NCBI RefSeq assembly: GCF_900129425.1
Contig: NZ_LT670817.1
Span: 4,650,001-4,714,000, forward strand
Length of the DNA stretch: 64,000 nucleotides
Reading direction: 5' to 3'
From: Bradyrhizobium erythrophlei
GTDB taxonomy: Bacteria > Pseudomonadota > Alphaproteobacteria > Rhizobiales > Xanthobacteraceae
In this document: one piece after another, positions 39,336 to 47,717 of the stretch
Layout of the letters: every line of letters starts with the position of its first letter
Numbering within the stretch: the stretch's first letter is position 1
Notes under the pieces: generated by a model
Told to the model about the DNA's origin: nothing
The model's input: the letters and a program-made list of their open reading frames with translations, nothing else
The model's database searches: none
Position numbers and translations under genes: made by a program

Positions 39336-39489
39336 GGCAAGTGCGAAATGATTGTTCTGTAAACGCGGTGTCGCGAAGCACGAGCGTTCCCGATAAAAGC
39401 GATGCATCCCGCCGCCTTGACGGCAGCCACGCTGGCCATCAGCATGCCGGCCACGTGATTTCAAAGAAAGCAGAACAGGAACACCAAGA

Positions 39490-40770
39490 ATGACCGATCG
39501 TCTTCCGGGATTTTCGACCCTCGCCGTGCATGCCGGCGCGCAACCCGATCCCACCACCGGCGCGCGGGTGACGCCGATCTATCAAACCACGTCATTCGTG
39601 TTCAACGACGCCGATCATGCCGCGTCACTGTTCGGACTACAGGCATTTGGAAACATCTATACCCGTATCACCAACCCTACCACGGCGGTGCTGGAAGAAC
39701 GCGTTGCAGCCCTCGAAGGCGGCACCGCAGCGCTGGCCACCGCCTCCGGCCACGCCGCGCAGGTGGTGGTCTTTCAGATGCTGCTGCAGCCCGGCGACGA
39801 ATTCATCGCCGCGCGCAAGCTTTACGGCGGCTCGATCAACCAGTTCACCCACGCCTTCAAGAGCTTTGGCTGGAACGTGGTATGGGCCGACCCTGACGAT
39901 ATCGAAAGCTTCGAGCGCGCGGTCACACCGCACACCAAGGCAATCTTCATCGAGTCGATCGCCAACCCCGGCGGCTCCGTCACCGATATCGAGGCGATCT
40001 CGGCGGTTGCCCGCAAGGCCGGCGTGCCGCTGATCGTCGACAACACGCTGGCGACACCCTATCTGATCCGCCCGATCGACCACGGCGCCGACATCGTCGT
40101 GCACTCGCTGACGAAGTTCCTCGGCGGTCACGGCAACTCGCTTGGCGGTATCATCGTCGACGCCGGCACCTTCGACTGGTCGAAGGACAACAAATATCCG
40201 ATGCTGAGCGAGCCGCGTCCGGAATATCACGGCATCAAGATTCAGGAAACCTTTGGCAATTTCGCATTTGCGATTGCCTGCCGCGTGCTCGGCTTGCGCG
40301 ACCTTGGTCCGGCGCTCTCGCCGTTCAATGCGTTCCTGATTCTCACGGGTATCGAGACCCTGCCGCTGCGCATGCAAAAGCATTGCGAGAACGCCAAGGC
40401 GATCTCGGAGTGGCTGTCGGCGCATCCGGCGGTGGCGGCGGTGAATTACGCCAGCCTTGCCGGCGACAAATACAACAACCTCGCGCGCAAATACGCGCCG
40501 AAGGGCGCCGGCGCGGTGTTCACCTTCAGCCTCAAGGGCGGCTACGAGGCCGGCGTCAATCTGGTGTCGAACCTCAAACTGTTCTCGCATCTGGCCAATG
40601 TCGGCGACACCCGCTCGCTGGTGATCCATCCGGCATCGACCACCCACAGCCAGCTTGACGATGCCGCCAAGATCAAATCAGGCGCCGCCCCCGACGTGGT
40701 GCGGCTGTCGATCGGCATCGAGGACAAGGAAGATTTGATCGCTGATTTGGAGCAGGCACTGGGCGCTTGA
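39490..40770 (+). CDS. metY: O-acetylhomoserine aminocarboxypropyltransferase (sulfhydrylase)
   Basis: This PLP enzyme forms homocysteine or methionine precursors from O-acetylhomoserine and sulfide. The 426 residues start FSTLAVHAGAQPDPTTGAR and have the TPIYQTTSF loop, YTRITNPTTAVLEERVAALEGG, PLIVDNTLATPYL and the PLP-Lys segment DIVVHSLTKFLGGHGN. The insertion around DAGTFDWSK is typical of MetY rather than MetB. AGGAA lies before the ATG. The 154-bp leader was examined for a SAM-II riboswitch without a convincing match. Confidence 0.93.
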   Translation: MTDRLPGFSTLAVHAGAQPDPTTGARVTPIYQTTSFVFNDADHAASLFGLQAFGNIYTRITNPTTAVLEERVAALEGGTAALATASGHAAQVVVFQMLLQPGDEFIAARKLYGGSINQFTHAFKSFGWNVVWADPDDIESFERAVTPHTKAIFIESIANPGGSVTDIEAISAVARKAGVPLIVDNTLATPYLIRPIDHGADIVVHSLTKFLGGHGNSLGGIIVDAGTFDWSKDNKYPMLSEPRPEYHGIKIQETFGNFAFAIACRVLGLRDLGPALSPFNAFLILTGIETLPLRMQKHCENAKAISEWLSAHPAVAAVNYASLAGDKYNNLARKYAPKGAGAVFTFSLKGGYEAGVNLVSNLKLFSHLANVGDTRSLVIHPASTTHSQLDDAAKIKSGAAPDVVRLSIGIEDKEDLIADLEQALGA

Positions 40771-40834
40771 GGTGGCAGGAATGCTCCGCGCCGCTTCGCG
40801 GGTGATGGCGTCTGTATGAGGGGTGACGGCGATC

Positions 40835-41650
40835 TTACGGCTTCGCCGTTCGCCTGGCGGCCTTGTCCTCGCGGGCGAGCCGGCTGCTGCGCTGGACCAC
40901 CGAATAAGTCGCGAGCGCGAACACGATCACCAGCAGCTGCGCGGACAGCGCCTCCAGCGTCGGATTTAGTCCGATGGCGCCGAGCCAAGCCGCGCCTTTC
41001 AGTTCGGTGAACGGCAGCATCGACTGTTCCTGGAATTCCTGCACGGCTTCGCCGATGAATTTGATCGCCATCGCGAACAGGAATGCCGAAGTGATGATGA
41101 ACAGCGGCCGCAGCGGAATCTTCTGCGCGATCATGTTGATGAAATAGAAGAGAACGACGAGCGCGATCGTCGCGGCGCCCAGCCCAGCGAACAGGCCGGC
41201 GCTCCAGCCGCCCTCGGCTGACGCCAGCGCGTTGATGAACAGCACGGTTTCGGCGCCTTCGCGAAACACCGCGAGGAAGGCGAGCGCGCCGACCGCCCAC
41301 ACGGTGTCCTGCGCCAGCGCGTGGTCGGCCTTCTGCGCCAGATAATCCTGCCAGCCGCGCGGATCCTGCTTCACCATCAGCCAACCGCTGACGTAGAGCA
41401 TGAGGCTTGCCGCAACGAGAATGATGACGCCTTCGAGCACGTCGCTGTGCTCGCCTGAGTTCAATACCGCGAACAGCCAGGCCGCAATAATGCTGGCCGC
41501 GACCGCGGCGAGCGATCCGCCATAGAGCGCCTGGATGCGATGGCTGGCGCCGGCCTTGGTCAGATAGCCGGCGAGTGCAGCGATCACCAGCATAGCCTCA
41601 AGCCCCTCGCGGAGCAGGATGACGGCGGCCTGAACGAATGCAGACGACAT
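40835..41650 (-). CDS. FTR1/EfeU-family iron permease
   Basis: This 271-residue membrane protein has about seven transmembrane segments and the two iron-binding REGxE motifs of the FTR1/OFeT family: LLREGLEAMLV near the N-terminus and VFREGAETVLF in the middle. EfeO and EfeB partners are not adjacent. It converges on metY (64 bp apart). No Fur or Irr box was recognised in its upstream region. Confidence 0.92.
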   Translation of the reverse strand: MSSAFVQAAVILLREGLEAMLVIAALAGYLTKAGASHRIQALYGGSLAAVAASIIAAWLFAVLNSGEHSDVLEGVIILVAASLMLYVSGWLMVKQDPRGWQDYLAQKADHALAQDTVWAVGALAFLAVFREGAETVLFINALASAEGGWSAGLFAGLGAATIALVVLFYFINMIAQKIPLRPLFIITSAFLFAMAIKFIGEAVQEFQEQSMLPFTELKGAAWLGAIGLNPTLEALSAQLLVIVFALATYSVVQRSSRLAREDKAARRTAKP

Positions 41651-41802
41651 GTGCGAACCCGTGTTCGGTTCGTTTTATCGCGCAACGGGTTTAAGTACAG
41701 CTGCGCCATCAGACACAACCTCGTCACCCCGGCATGCGCAGGTGTGAAAGCCCTGCAAACAGGGCATTTATGCAATTTCGCAGACAATTAGAATCGTTCA
41801 AT

Positions 41803-42894
41803 TCAGCCGATCTGGGTGACCGTCCGAACCAGTTCTTGACGCCCCATTTGCGGTCGGCGCGCCGCCAATCGTTCGGCTTGAAAAATCGCCAAAGTCAGAA
41901 CCGCAATCGCAACGGCCTGGTGCGCCAAGGCGAGATCAATCGGAGCCTGGTTCAGCAGGGTGAGAATACCCAGTATCGCCTGCAAGGTGATGACAGCCGC
42001 GAGCCACACCGCACCGCTGATCGCGGCGCCTCCGGCCCGCGATCTGATAGCATCGACCACATGCAGAACGGCAAGCGTAAACACGAAATAAGCGACCATG
42101 CGGTGCTCGAACTGCACGGTGAGCGTATTGTCGAACAGGTTGCGCCACCACGGCGCTTCAAAGAACAGCCGCGCCGCGGATGGAATGAACGCCCCGTCGA
42201 TATCCGGCCAGGTGTTGTAAATCCTGCCCGCGCGCAGGCCCGCGACCAGCGCGCCCAGATAAATCTGCACGAAGGTCAGCACGAGCAGAGCCACGCTCGT
42301 GATCTTCAGCCGCGACGACGTCACTGCTGGCGGCCGGTCCGCCAGCCGGCGCAGCGTCCATACAATGCCCGCGAAAATCATCAGCGCCAGCACCAGATGG
42401 GTGGCGAGGCGATATTGCGAAACCTCGACCCGCTGCGAAAGCCCCGAGGCCACCATCCACCAGCCGACCGCGCCCTGCAGCGCGCCGAGGCCGAAGATCA
42501 GCCATAACCGCCGCCGCAGGTCTGCGCCAACAGCGCCGCGCCACAGGAACCAGAGAAACGGCAGCAGGAAGGCGACCCCGATCACCCGCCCGAGCAACCG
42601 ATGGCTGAATTCCCACCAGAAAATCGTCTTGAACTCGGCGAGCGTCATACCGGCGTTGAGTTCGTGATATTGCGGGATGGTCTTGTAGGCTTCGAAGGCT
42701 TGCGTCCATTGCTCCTGATTGAGCGGCGGCAGAGCACCGGACACCGGTTTCCACTCGACAATCGAAAGCCCGGACTCGGTCAGCCGCGTGGCGCCGCCGA
42801 CCAGCACCATGGCCGCGATCAGGGCAGCGACCGCGATCAGCCACCATCCGATAGCGCGGTTGTTGGGTGTTTGTTGCCTGGCAATACCGGTCAT
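41803..42894 (-). CDS. ctaA: Heme A synthase (COX15/CtaA)
   Basis: CtaA hydroxylates heme O to heme A for cytochrome c oxidase. The 363-residue membrane protein has about eight transmembrane helices and the conserved histidine segments [37 protein letters not shown] and [13 protein letters not shown]. The [19 protein letters not shown] signature near the N-terminus is intact. ATG at 42894 ([12 protein letters not shown]) is chosen; the longer frame upstream overlaps the divergent gene. Confidence 0.95.
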   Translation of the reverse strand: MTGIARQQTPNNRAIGWWLIAVAALIAAMVLVGGATRLTESGLSIVEWKPVSGALPPLNQEQWTQAFEAYKTIPQYHELNAGMTLAEFKTIFWWEFSHRLLGRVIGVAFLLPFLWFLWRGAVGADLRRRLWLIFGLGALQGAVGWWMVASGLSQRVEVSQYRLATHLVLALMIFAGIVWTLRRLADRPPAVTSSRLKITSVALLVLTFVQIYLGALVAGLRAGRIYNTWPDIDGAFIPSAARLFFEAPWWRNLFDNTLTVQFEHRMVAYFVFTLAVLHVVDAIRSRAGGAAISGAVWLAAVITLQAILGILTLLNQAPIDLALAHQAVAIAVLTLAIFQAERLAARRPQMGRQELVRTVTQIG

Positions 42895-42988
42895 TGAAGC
42901 TGCGCTTGAATGAATTTGCGCGCACCTTATAGTCCGGCCCTTCCCGCGCGCAAGGCGGGCAATCGCAACGGGCCACCACATTTCCGTC

Positions 42989-43195
42989 ATGACCATACGC
43001 ACCCGCAAATTCTTTGGAACCATTGCTCTGCTCGTGCTGGTGGTGGTGTGGTCGTTGCTGGGCATGACGGTGGCGCAGACACCCTGGCTTGCGAATTCCG
43101 GGGTGCTGCAGGCGATCTTTTACGTCGTGGCCGGCATTGGATGGGTGCTGCCGGCGATGCCGATCATCAGCTGGATGGCGCGGCCCGACGCCTAG
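42989..43195 (+). CDS. DUF2842 family small membrane protein
   Basis: This 68-residue protein has two hydrophobic segments (about residues 8-26 and 38-58) and matches the short alphaproteobacterial DUF2842 family in its TPWLANSG and [19 protein letters not shown] segments. It is divergent from ctaA (94 bp apart), a frequent association as far as I recall. Its 3' end overlaps the convergent deacetylase-like gene by 4 nt. Function unknown. Confidence 0.85.
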   Translation: MTIRTRKFFGTIALLVLVVVWSLLGMTVAQTPWLANSGVLQAIFYVVAGIGWVLPAMPIISWMARPDA

Positions 43196-44250
43196 GCCCC
43201 GGTAGCGCGCGCTCGCTTCACCGGAGCGAAAGTGACGCCGGAAACGATCACACGCATGGCGCGCAGTGAGCGCCGACGTCCGTCCCACGCGATGCGCGGA
43301 AGCGCGTGCAGATTGGTTCGGCCCTCGCTCTCGACGACTCCCGGTATCGCCGACGCCGCGCTGGCGAAGCCGGCCTCTTCGGCCATCGCGGCATGTTGCC
43401 GGCGCCATGATCCGCGATCGCCGAACGGATAGGCGAAATGCCTGACCTCGCGGTGGAACGCGGCCTGCGCGACCGCCCTCCCCATCGTTATCTCACGCAA
43501 CGCATCGGCGTCCTTCAGATTCGACAGCACAGGATAATTCACTGTCGCACTTCCGATCGTGACCAGCGGATCGGCCGCAAGTTTCGCGAGGTCGCTCCAG
43601 TCCATCGAAGCGTCGCGCGACAGTGCTGAGAGATCGACCGCGTATCGCGTGCACAGGTCCCTGATGGCCGCCGAAAGATCCGGTGGCGCGAGCGAGCGCA
43701 TCCAGTCGACAAGAAAATCGTAGAGCTGATATTTTTCGGGCGCATTCGCGATATCGAAACGCTGTTCCCTGCGATCCATCACAAGGCTAATCCGGGTCTC
43801 GCGCGCGATCACCGCTTCGAGCGCAAGCCACCATGCCTCACCGAGGCCGTCCGGAAACGCCGTCGGAATATAAGCGGTGAAGGGAACGTCGTGTCGCGAC
43901 AACACCGGATAGGCTGATGTGATGAGATCCTTGTAACCGCCGTCGAAGGTCAGGCACGCAAATCGTCTGGGCGAGGCCAACCTCACCGCGCGCTGGCAAG
44001 CTTCGTCCATTGAAACGATATCGAATTTCCAGCGCTTCAATGCCCGGATCGTCCGATCGAGAAATTCGGGCGTGATCTCATGAGATCTGAGCGGCTGAAA
44101 CCGTGCCGCGCGCGCCGGACGCACCCGTTCAAACCGCATGACGACACCGACGCCGCCGGCCCGCTGTCCCCGCAGCCATGCCAGGCCGCTGAAATAGGCG
44201 AGTTCCAGGCCCAGGCTGGTCAGGAATCCATGATCGGATGACAACGTCAC
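43192..44250 (-). CDS. Polysaccharide-deacetylase-like (CE4) protein lacking metal ligands
   Basis: This 352-residue protein has the overall NodB-homology layout. However, the catalytic motif TFDDG reads TFDGGYKD (G104 for the metal-binding Asp), and the H-x-x-x-H motif reads IGSATVNYP (A235 and Y239 replace both His). The third motif, RHFAYPFGDRGSW, is kept. All three metal ligands are therefore gone, and deacetylase activity is unlikely unless another chemistry is used. It starts with GTG. It is divergent from a CelD-type acetyltransferase and close to the exopolysaccharide locus, which suggests a role in polymer modification or binding. Confidence 0.85.
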   Translation of the reverse strand: MTLSSDHGFLTSLGLELAYFSGLAWLRGQRAGGVGVVMRFERVRPARAARFQPLRSHEITPEFLDRTIRALKRWKFDIVSMDEACQRAVRLASPRRFACLTFDGGYKDLITSAYPVLSRHDVPFTAYIPTAFPDGLGEAWWLALEAVIARETRISLVMDRREQRFDIANAPEKYQLYDFLVDWMRSLAPPDLSAAIRDLCTRYAVDLSALSRDASMDWSDLAKLAADPLVTIGSATVNYPVLSNLKDADALREITMGRAVAQAAFHREVRHFAYPFGDRGSWRRQHAAMAEEAGFASAASAIPGVVESEGRTNLHALPRIAWDGRRRSLRAMRVIVSGVTFAPVKRARATGA

Positions 44251-44373
44251 GCCCTCAATGCAGCGATTTCAGCCTCGCCGCGCCGGCATTGTCATTACTC
44301 TTTGTTGACATTTCTTTGCAAAGGTCGGCCGAAGCTGAAAAATGTAAATAATTCCCTACAGACAGGTTTTGCC

Positions 44374-45564
44374 ATGACCATCGCTGCCGCGATCGAAAGC
44401 CGAACGGCAGAAGCACGGGCCTGGTCGAAGGCAAGCCGCATCGCCGGCGTCGATATCCTTCACGATCTTGCCGAGGCTGAGGCGATCTGGCGCGGTTTCG
44501 AAGATCAACAGCAGTTTCATACGCCGTATCAGCGATTCGATCTCCTTAGCAACTGGCAGCGGCAAGTCGGAGAGCGCGACAGCCTGTTGCCTTTCCTCGT
44601 GATCGCCCGTGACAGCGAACGCCGGCCGCTGTTGTTGCTGCCGCTCGCGCTCAGGCATGAACATGGCGTCCGCACCGCCTGTTTCATGGGCGGCAAGCAC
44701 ACCACGTTCAACATGGCGCTGTGGGACAGGGATTTTGCCGGGGATGCAACCGCGACCGATCTCGACGCACTGATATCGGCGATACGCGAGCGGTCGGAAG
44801 CCGACGTTCTGGCGCTCGGGCAGCAGCCGTTGCGCTGGCGGGATTTGCCAAATCCGATGGCGCTGTTGCCGCACCAGGCCTCGGCCAACGACTGCCCGCT
44901 GTTGACGATGGCTGCTGGCGCAGCTCCTGCGGCACTGATCAGCAACTCGTTCCGCCGCCGGCTCAAGGGCAAGGAACGCAAGCTGCAGGCGCTGCCGGGC
45001 TATCGCTATGGTGTGGCCACCACCGACGCCGAGATCAAGCGGCTGCTCGACTGGTTCTTTCTCATCAAGCCGCTGCGGATGGCGGAGCAGAAGCTGCCCA
45101 ATGTGTTCGCGGAGCCCGGCGTCGAGGATTTCATTCGCGGCGCCTGCATGGCGCCGCTCGCAGACGGCGGTCATGCTATCGATATCCACGCGCTGGAATG
45201 CGATGACGAGGTGATCGCGATCTTCGCCGGCGTCGCCGACGGCCACCGCTATTCGATGATGTTCAACACCTACACGATGTCCGGCAATTCGCGTTACAGC
45301 CCCGGACTGATCCTGATGCGCAATATCATCGACCACTATGCCGGGCTCGGCTATCGCGCGCTCGATCTCGGCATCGGATCCGACGACTACAAACGGCTGT
45401 TCTGTAAAAGCGACGAGCCGATTTTCGATTGCTTCATCCCGCTTAGCCTCCGCGGCAGGCTCGCAGCAAGCGCGATGGCGGGCATCAACCGCGCCAAGCA
45501 TCTGGTGAAACATAATCAGGCGCTTCTCCACATGGCGCAAAAACTGCGCGGCGCGCTGCGCTGA
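44374..45564 (+). CDS. CelD/BcsL-type GNAT acetyltransferase
   Basis: This 396-residue protein belongs to the CelD/BcsL group of GNAT-fold proteins found in cellulose and exopolysaccharide clusters. Recognisable segments are TPYQRFDLLSNWQRQVGE, SNSFRRRLKGKERKL, MMFNTYTMSGNSRYSPG and YRALDLGIGSDDYKRLF. The acyl acceptor is probably a sugar of the extracellular polymer. ATG at 44374 is preferred over an upstream start at 44302 that lacks conservation. It is divergent from the deacetylase-like gene (123 bp). Confidence 0.85.
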   Translation: MTIAAAIESRTAEARAWSKASRIAGVDILHDLAEAEAIWRGFEDQQQFHTPYQRFDLLSNWQRQVGERDSLLPFLVIARDSERRPLLLLPLALRHEHGVRTACFMGGKHTTFNMALWDRDFAGDATATDLDALISAIRERSEADVLALGQQPLRWRDLPNPMALLPHQASANDCPLLTMAAGAAPAALISNSFRRRLKGKERKLQALPGYRYGVATTDAEIKRLLDWFFLIKPLRMAEQKLPNVFAEPGVEDFIRGACMAPLADGGHAIDIHALECDDEVIAIFAGVADGHRYSMMFNTYTMSGNSRYSPGLILMRNIIDHYAGLGYRALDLGIGSDDYKRLFCKSDEPIFDCFIPLSLRGRLAASAMAGINRAKHLVKHNQALLHMAQKLRGALR

Positions 45565-45734
45565 TTGACGCGATTCTGGTCTAGACCAGACCCCGGTGGC
45601 GGATGATGACGGCCGGGAATGTGTCACGTTCGCTTTCACGCCACGAATTCATTTTTCAAAACAACCGAAACCATTTCAGACAGGCATTCGCAGCCCCGCC
45701 GCGCGATGCGCCCGGGTTGTTGCAGAAAATTTGA

Positions 45735-46151
45735 CGCCCTTGAACCCAGAGGGCGTGGGGAATGCCGGGCGCCCGATGCACCCGCAGCCTCGTGTGCGCT
45801 ATTGGTAGTAAGTATGCACACGAGTATTCACAGCGAGCCACCGGAAATCACCCGACATTCCCGCACGCAATGGTTTACGGCTTATACCGTGCTCTCCCCG
45901 GTGATCGGCTTTCTTGTCACCGTCGCTTGCAAAAGATTTGCAAACTTGATGCCGGCGTCGAGGCATCAGGACCACACGTCTTCGCCGTCCGCTGCAAGCA
46001 ACGCCCGTCAAGCGCGCCGCCGCGTCCACCGCATCCCGCCCCGCGTCCGTGACGTCGCGAGCCGCCCCTCTGAGTGGGACGAGACGGCAAGAGATATACA
46101 ACCGATATGGACTTCTGAAAATCAGAATATTTTTGCAAATGGGGCTGGACA
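45735..46151. repeat. Structured dispersed repeat, copy A (~417 bp)
   Basis: This segment is nearly identical to 60241-60660 in the same orientation. It contains multiple hairpins: CGCCCT/AGGGCG, CGGGCGCCCG, CTCGTGTGC/GCACACGAG (45789-45824), TTGCAAA/TTTGCAA (45927-45943), TGATGCC/GGCATCA (45947-45968) and TTCTGA/TCAGAA near the 3' end. No protein-coding frame is convincing. It resembles a repeat that, from memory, is common in Bradyrhizobium genomes. It lies 170 bp after the acetyltransferase gene. Confidence 0.93.
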
Positions 46152-46677
46152 AGCCGCGACTACACCAAATCTAGCCCGTCAGGCACGCATTTTTTGTGCG
46201 ACACGCCATCCGCCGGTCCGACAGAAACGAGAAATTTGACACGTCCGGGCCAATCACCTGCGGCAACCGAACGCCCCCGCCGAGTTGGAGAAGCCAGCCA
46301 AACGGCGGAGGAAGAGCAGGAATGTATACTGGCGAAATGTCGGCACGTTGCGGCTTTCAATAATATTCAAAGGCGCTCGGCCAACCGTAGTTCGATTCGC
46401 GGCATGCGGTGCTAATCCGCTAAAACCTCGTCTAGTGACTTTGGTGGGGCAATCGCTGTTCAACTCGGCGCAATCCGTGACACTATTTACTGGATCGTGA
46501 AGAAGCGGCTCGGCCTGCACGTGCTGGCGTTCGGGAAGGCAGCGCGCTGATCTTCTGCACGAAGTCACCGCATGAGATGTCGCATAATGGCCACGCTTCA
46601 CCACGCGATTGGCCGATCACGCAACCGTTGATGCCGGCGCCTTGACTTAGGCCAGATTGAGCCACCAAGGTGGCCGA
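46152..46677. other. Intergenic stretch without supportable gene
   Basis: These 526 bp after repeat copy A are less GC-rich than neighbouring genes and contain only short frames on either strand. One stretch (~46450-46540, plus strand) could encode a fragment (GAIAVQLGAIRDTIYWIVKK), which may be a gene relic but matches nothing I recognise. The segment ends just before the L,D-transpeptidase gene. Confidence 0.5.
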
Positions 46678-47361
46678 ATGATAAACACTAAATTGCATCA
46701 GCTCTCGAAGCTGAAACTGGGACTGTCGCTGGCGGCAACCTTGCTGATGGCCGGCTGCATGCAGACCACGCTGTCGCCGTCGACCGATGCCAGCATGACC
46801 TCACGCGACCGGCAGTTGCTGGCGAATCCGCCTTACGTTGAAGCGCAAATTCCTGAGCAATATCGCCGCCACGTGGTGGACTATGATCGTCCGGAACCGC
46901 CGGGCGCGATCCTGGTCGATAGCGGTGCCCACTATCTCTATTACGTCCTGCCGGATCACAAGGCGTTGCGCTATGGCGTCGCCGTCGGCGAAGAGGCCAT
47001 GGCCTTCTCTGGCACCGCGACCGTCGGTCGAAAGGCAGAATGGCCGGACTGGGTGCCCACATCAGGGGAGCAGGCCCGACTTGGGCCGTTCCCAAAGCGC
47101 GTTCCTGGAGGGCCGGCCAATCCACTCGGCGCGCGCGCGCTCTATCTCTTTCAGGGAAACACCGACACGCTGTACCGAATCCACGGCACCAACCAGCCGG
47201 AATATATCGGCCAGTCCGTCTCGTCCGGCTGCATCCGCATGACCAATGCCGACGCCATCGACCTGTTCGATCGCGTCAAGATGGGCACGACCGTCGTCGT
47301 CCTGCCGTTTAGTCAGAGCATCTCAAGCGGCTCGAGTTTGTTCGGCAACCGGCGGACGTGA
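46678..47361 (+). CDS. L,D-transpeptidase (YkuD/ErfK family) lipoprotein
   Basis: This 227-residue periplasmic enzyme cross-links peptidoglycan or attaches proteins to it. It has a lipoprotein signal with lipobox MAGC (LAATLLMAGCMQ) and the YkuD catalytic signature HGTNQPEYIGQSVSSGCIRM with the active-site Cys. The conserved GARALYLF segment precedes it. ATG at 46678 was chosen for the signal peptide; an ATG 21 nt upstream is possible. It stands alone between repeat copy A and the exopolysaccharide locus. Confidence 0.92.
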   Translation: MINTKLHQLSKLKLGLSLAATLLMAGCMQTTLSPSTDASMTSRDRQLLANPPYVEAQIPEQYRRHVVDYDRPEPPGAILVDSGAHYLYYVLPDHKALRYGVAVGEEAMAFSGTATVGRKAEWPDWVPTSGEQARLGPFPKRVPGGPANPLGARALYLFQGNTDTLYRIHGTNQPEYIGQSVSSGCIRMTNADAIDLFDRVKMGTTVVVLPFSQSISSGSSLFGNRRT

Positions 47362-47381
47362 TCCAACGGCGTCAAGATACC

Positions 47382-47420
47382 GCTAGAGCATGATCCGGAG
47401 AATTGCGAAGCGGTTTCCCC
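47382..47420. repeat. Rhizobial intergenic motif (GAGCATGATCCGGA...GAAGCGGTTTCC)
   Basis: The segment TAGAGCATGATCCGGA, followed by GAATTGCGAAGCGGTTTCC, matches a short motif that I recall as widely scattered in intergenic regions of Rhizobiales. Only one copy is in this window, so the assignment rests on memory of the motif. Confidence 0.5.
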
Positions 47421-47592
47421 TCGCGGCAAACGCCAACAGCGTTTGCGCAGACGCGCGTCAAAATTGGCGCAGTTCGAAACTTCGCGCTTGTGAGATGTCA
47501 CCGGTGAGGAAGCCGTGCCAACCTCTCCCCGTTGTTAGTCGTCCCGCCGCGTGGATCAGTGACACGACAGATTGGCGACTCGAAGATTATAT

Positions 47593-47616
47593 GTGCACCC
47601 TTCCCGAAGGGTGCAC
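47593..47616. terminator. Perfect hairpin between convergent genes
   Basis: The 10-bp perfect stem GTGCACCCTT/AAGGGTGCAC has a 4-nt loop. There is no T-run on the plus strand; on the minus strand it is followed by ATATAATC. It lies 100 bp after the minus-strand chain-length gene and 230 bp after the plus-strand transpeptidase gene, so it could serve as a bidirectional transcript end. Confidence 0.5.
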
Positions 47617-47717
47617 AGAATTCATCGCGGAACGAAAACGGCTACGCGAACAAAACAGGCGGACACCAAAATCGAATTAGGACACTGAGGTTCGGAGCAG
47701 CCCGCGAATTTCGGCGT

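Noticed and set aside
39336..39489. SAM-II riboswitch ahead of metY
   Set aside because: Fragments such as CTTG and GCAGCCACG occur, but the order and the required TTAAA and GCTAAA pseudoknot parts are missing. A covariance-model scan (Infernal, RF00521) would be decisive.
41651..41802. Fur/Irr (ICE) box upstream of the FTR1 permease
   Set aside because: No TTTAGAA-N3-TTCTAAA-like dyad or Fur-type palindrome could be seen in the region.
45619..46239. Protein-coding frames inside repeat copies A and B
   Set aside because: Frames overlap several hairpins, differ between copies by indels that change frame, and have no ribosome-binding site. The conservation fits structure rather than coding.
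46254..46604. 116-residue minus-strand frame after repeat copy A, and a plus-strand fragment at ~46450-46540
   Set aside because: No ribosome site, no conserved motif and atypical composition. At most it could be a gene relic, which cannot be shown without a database search.
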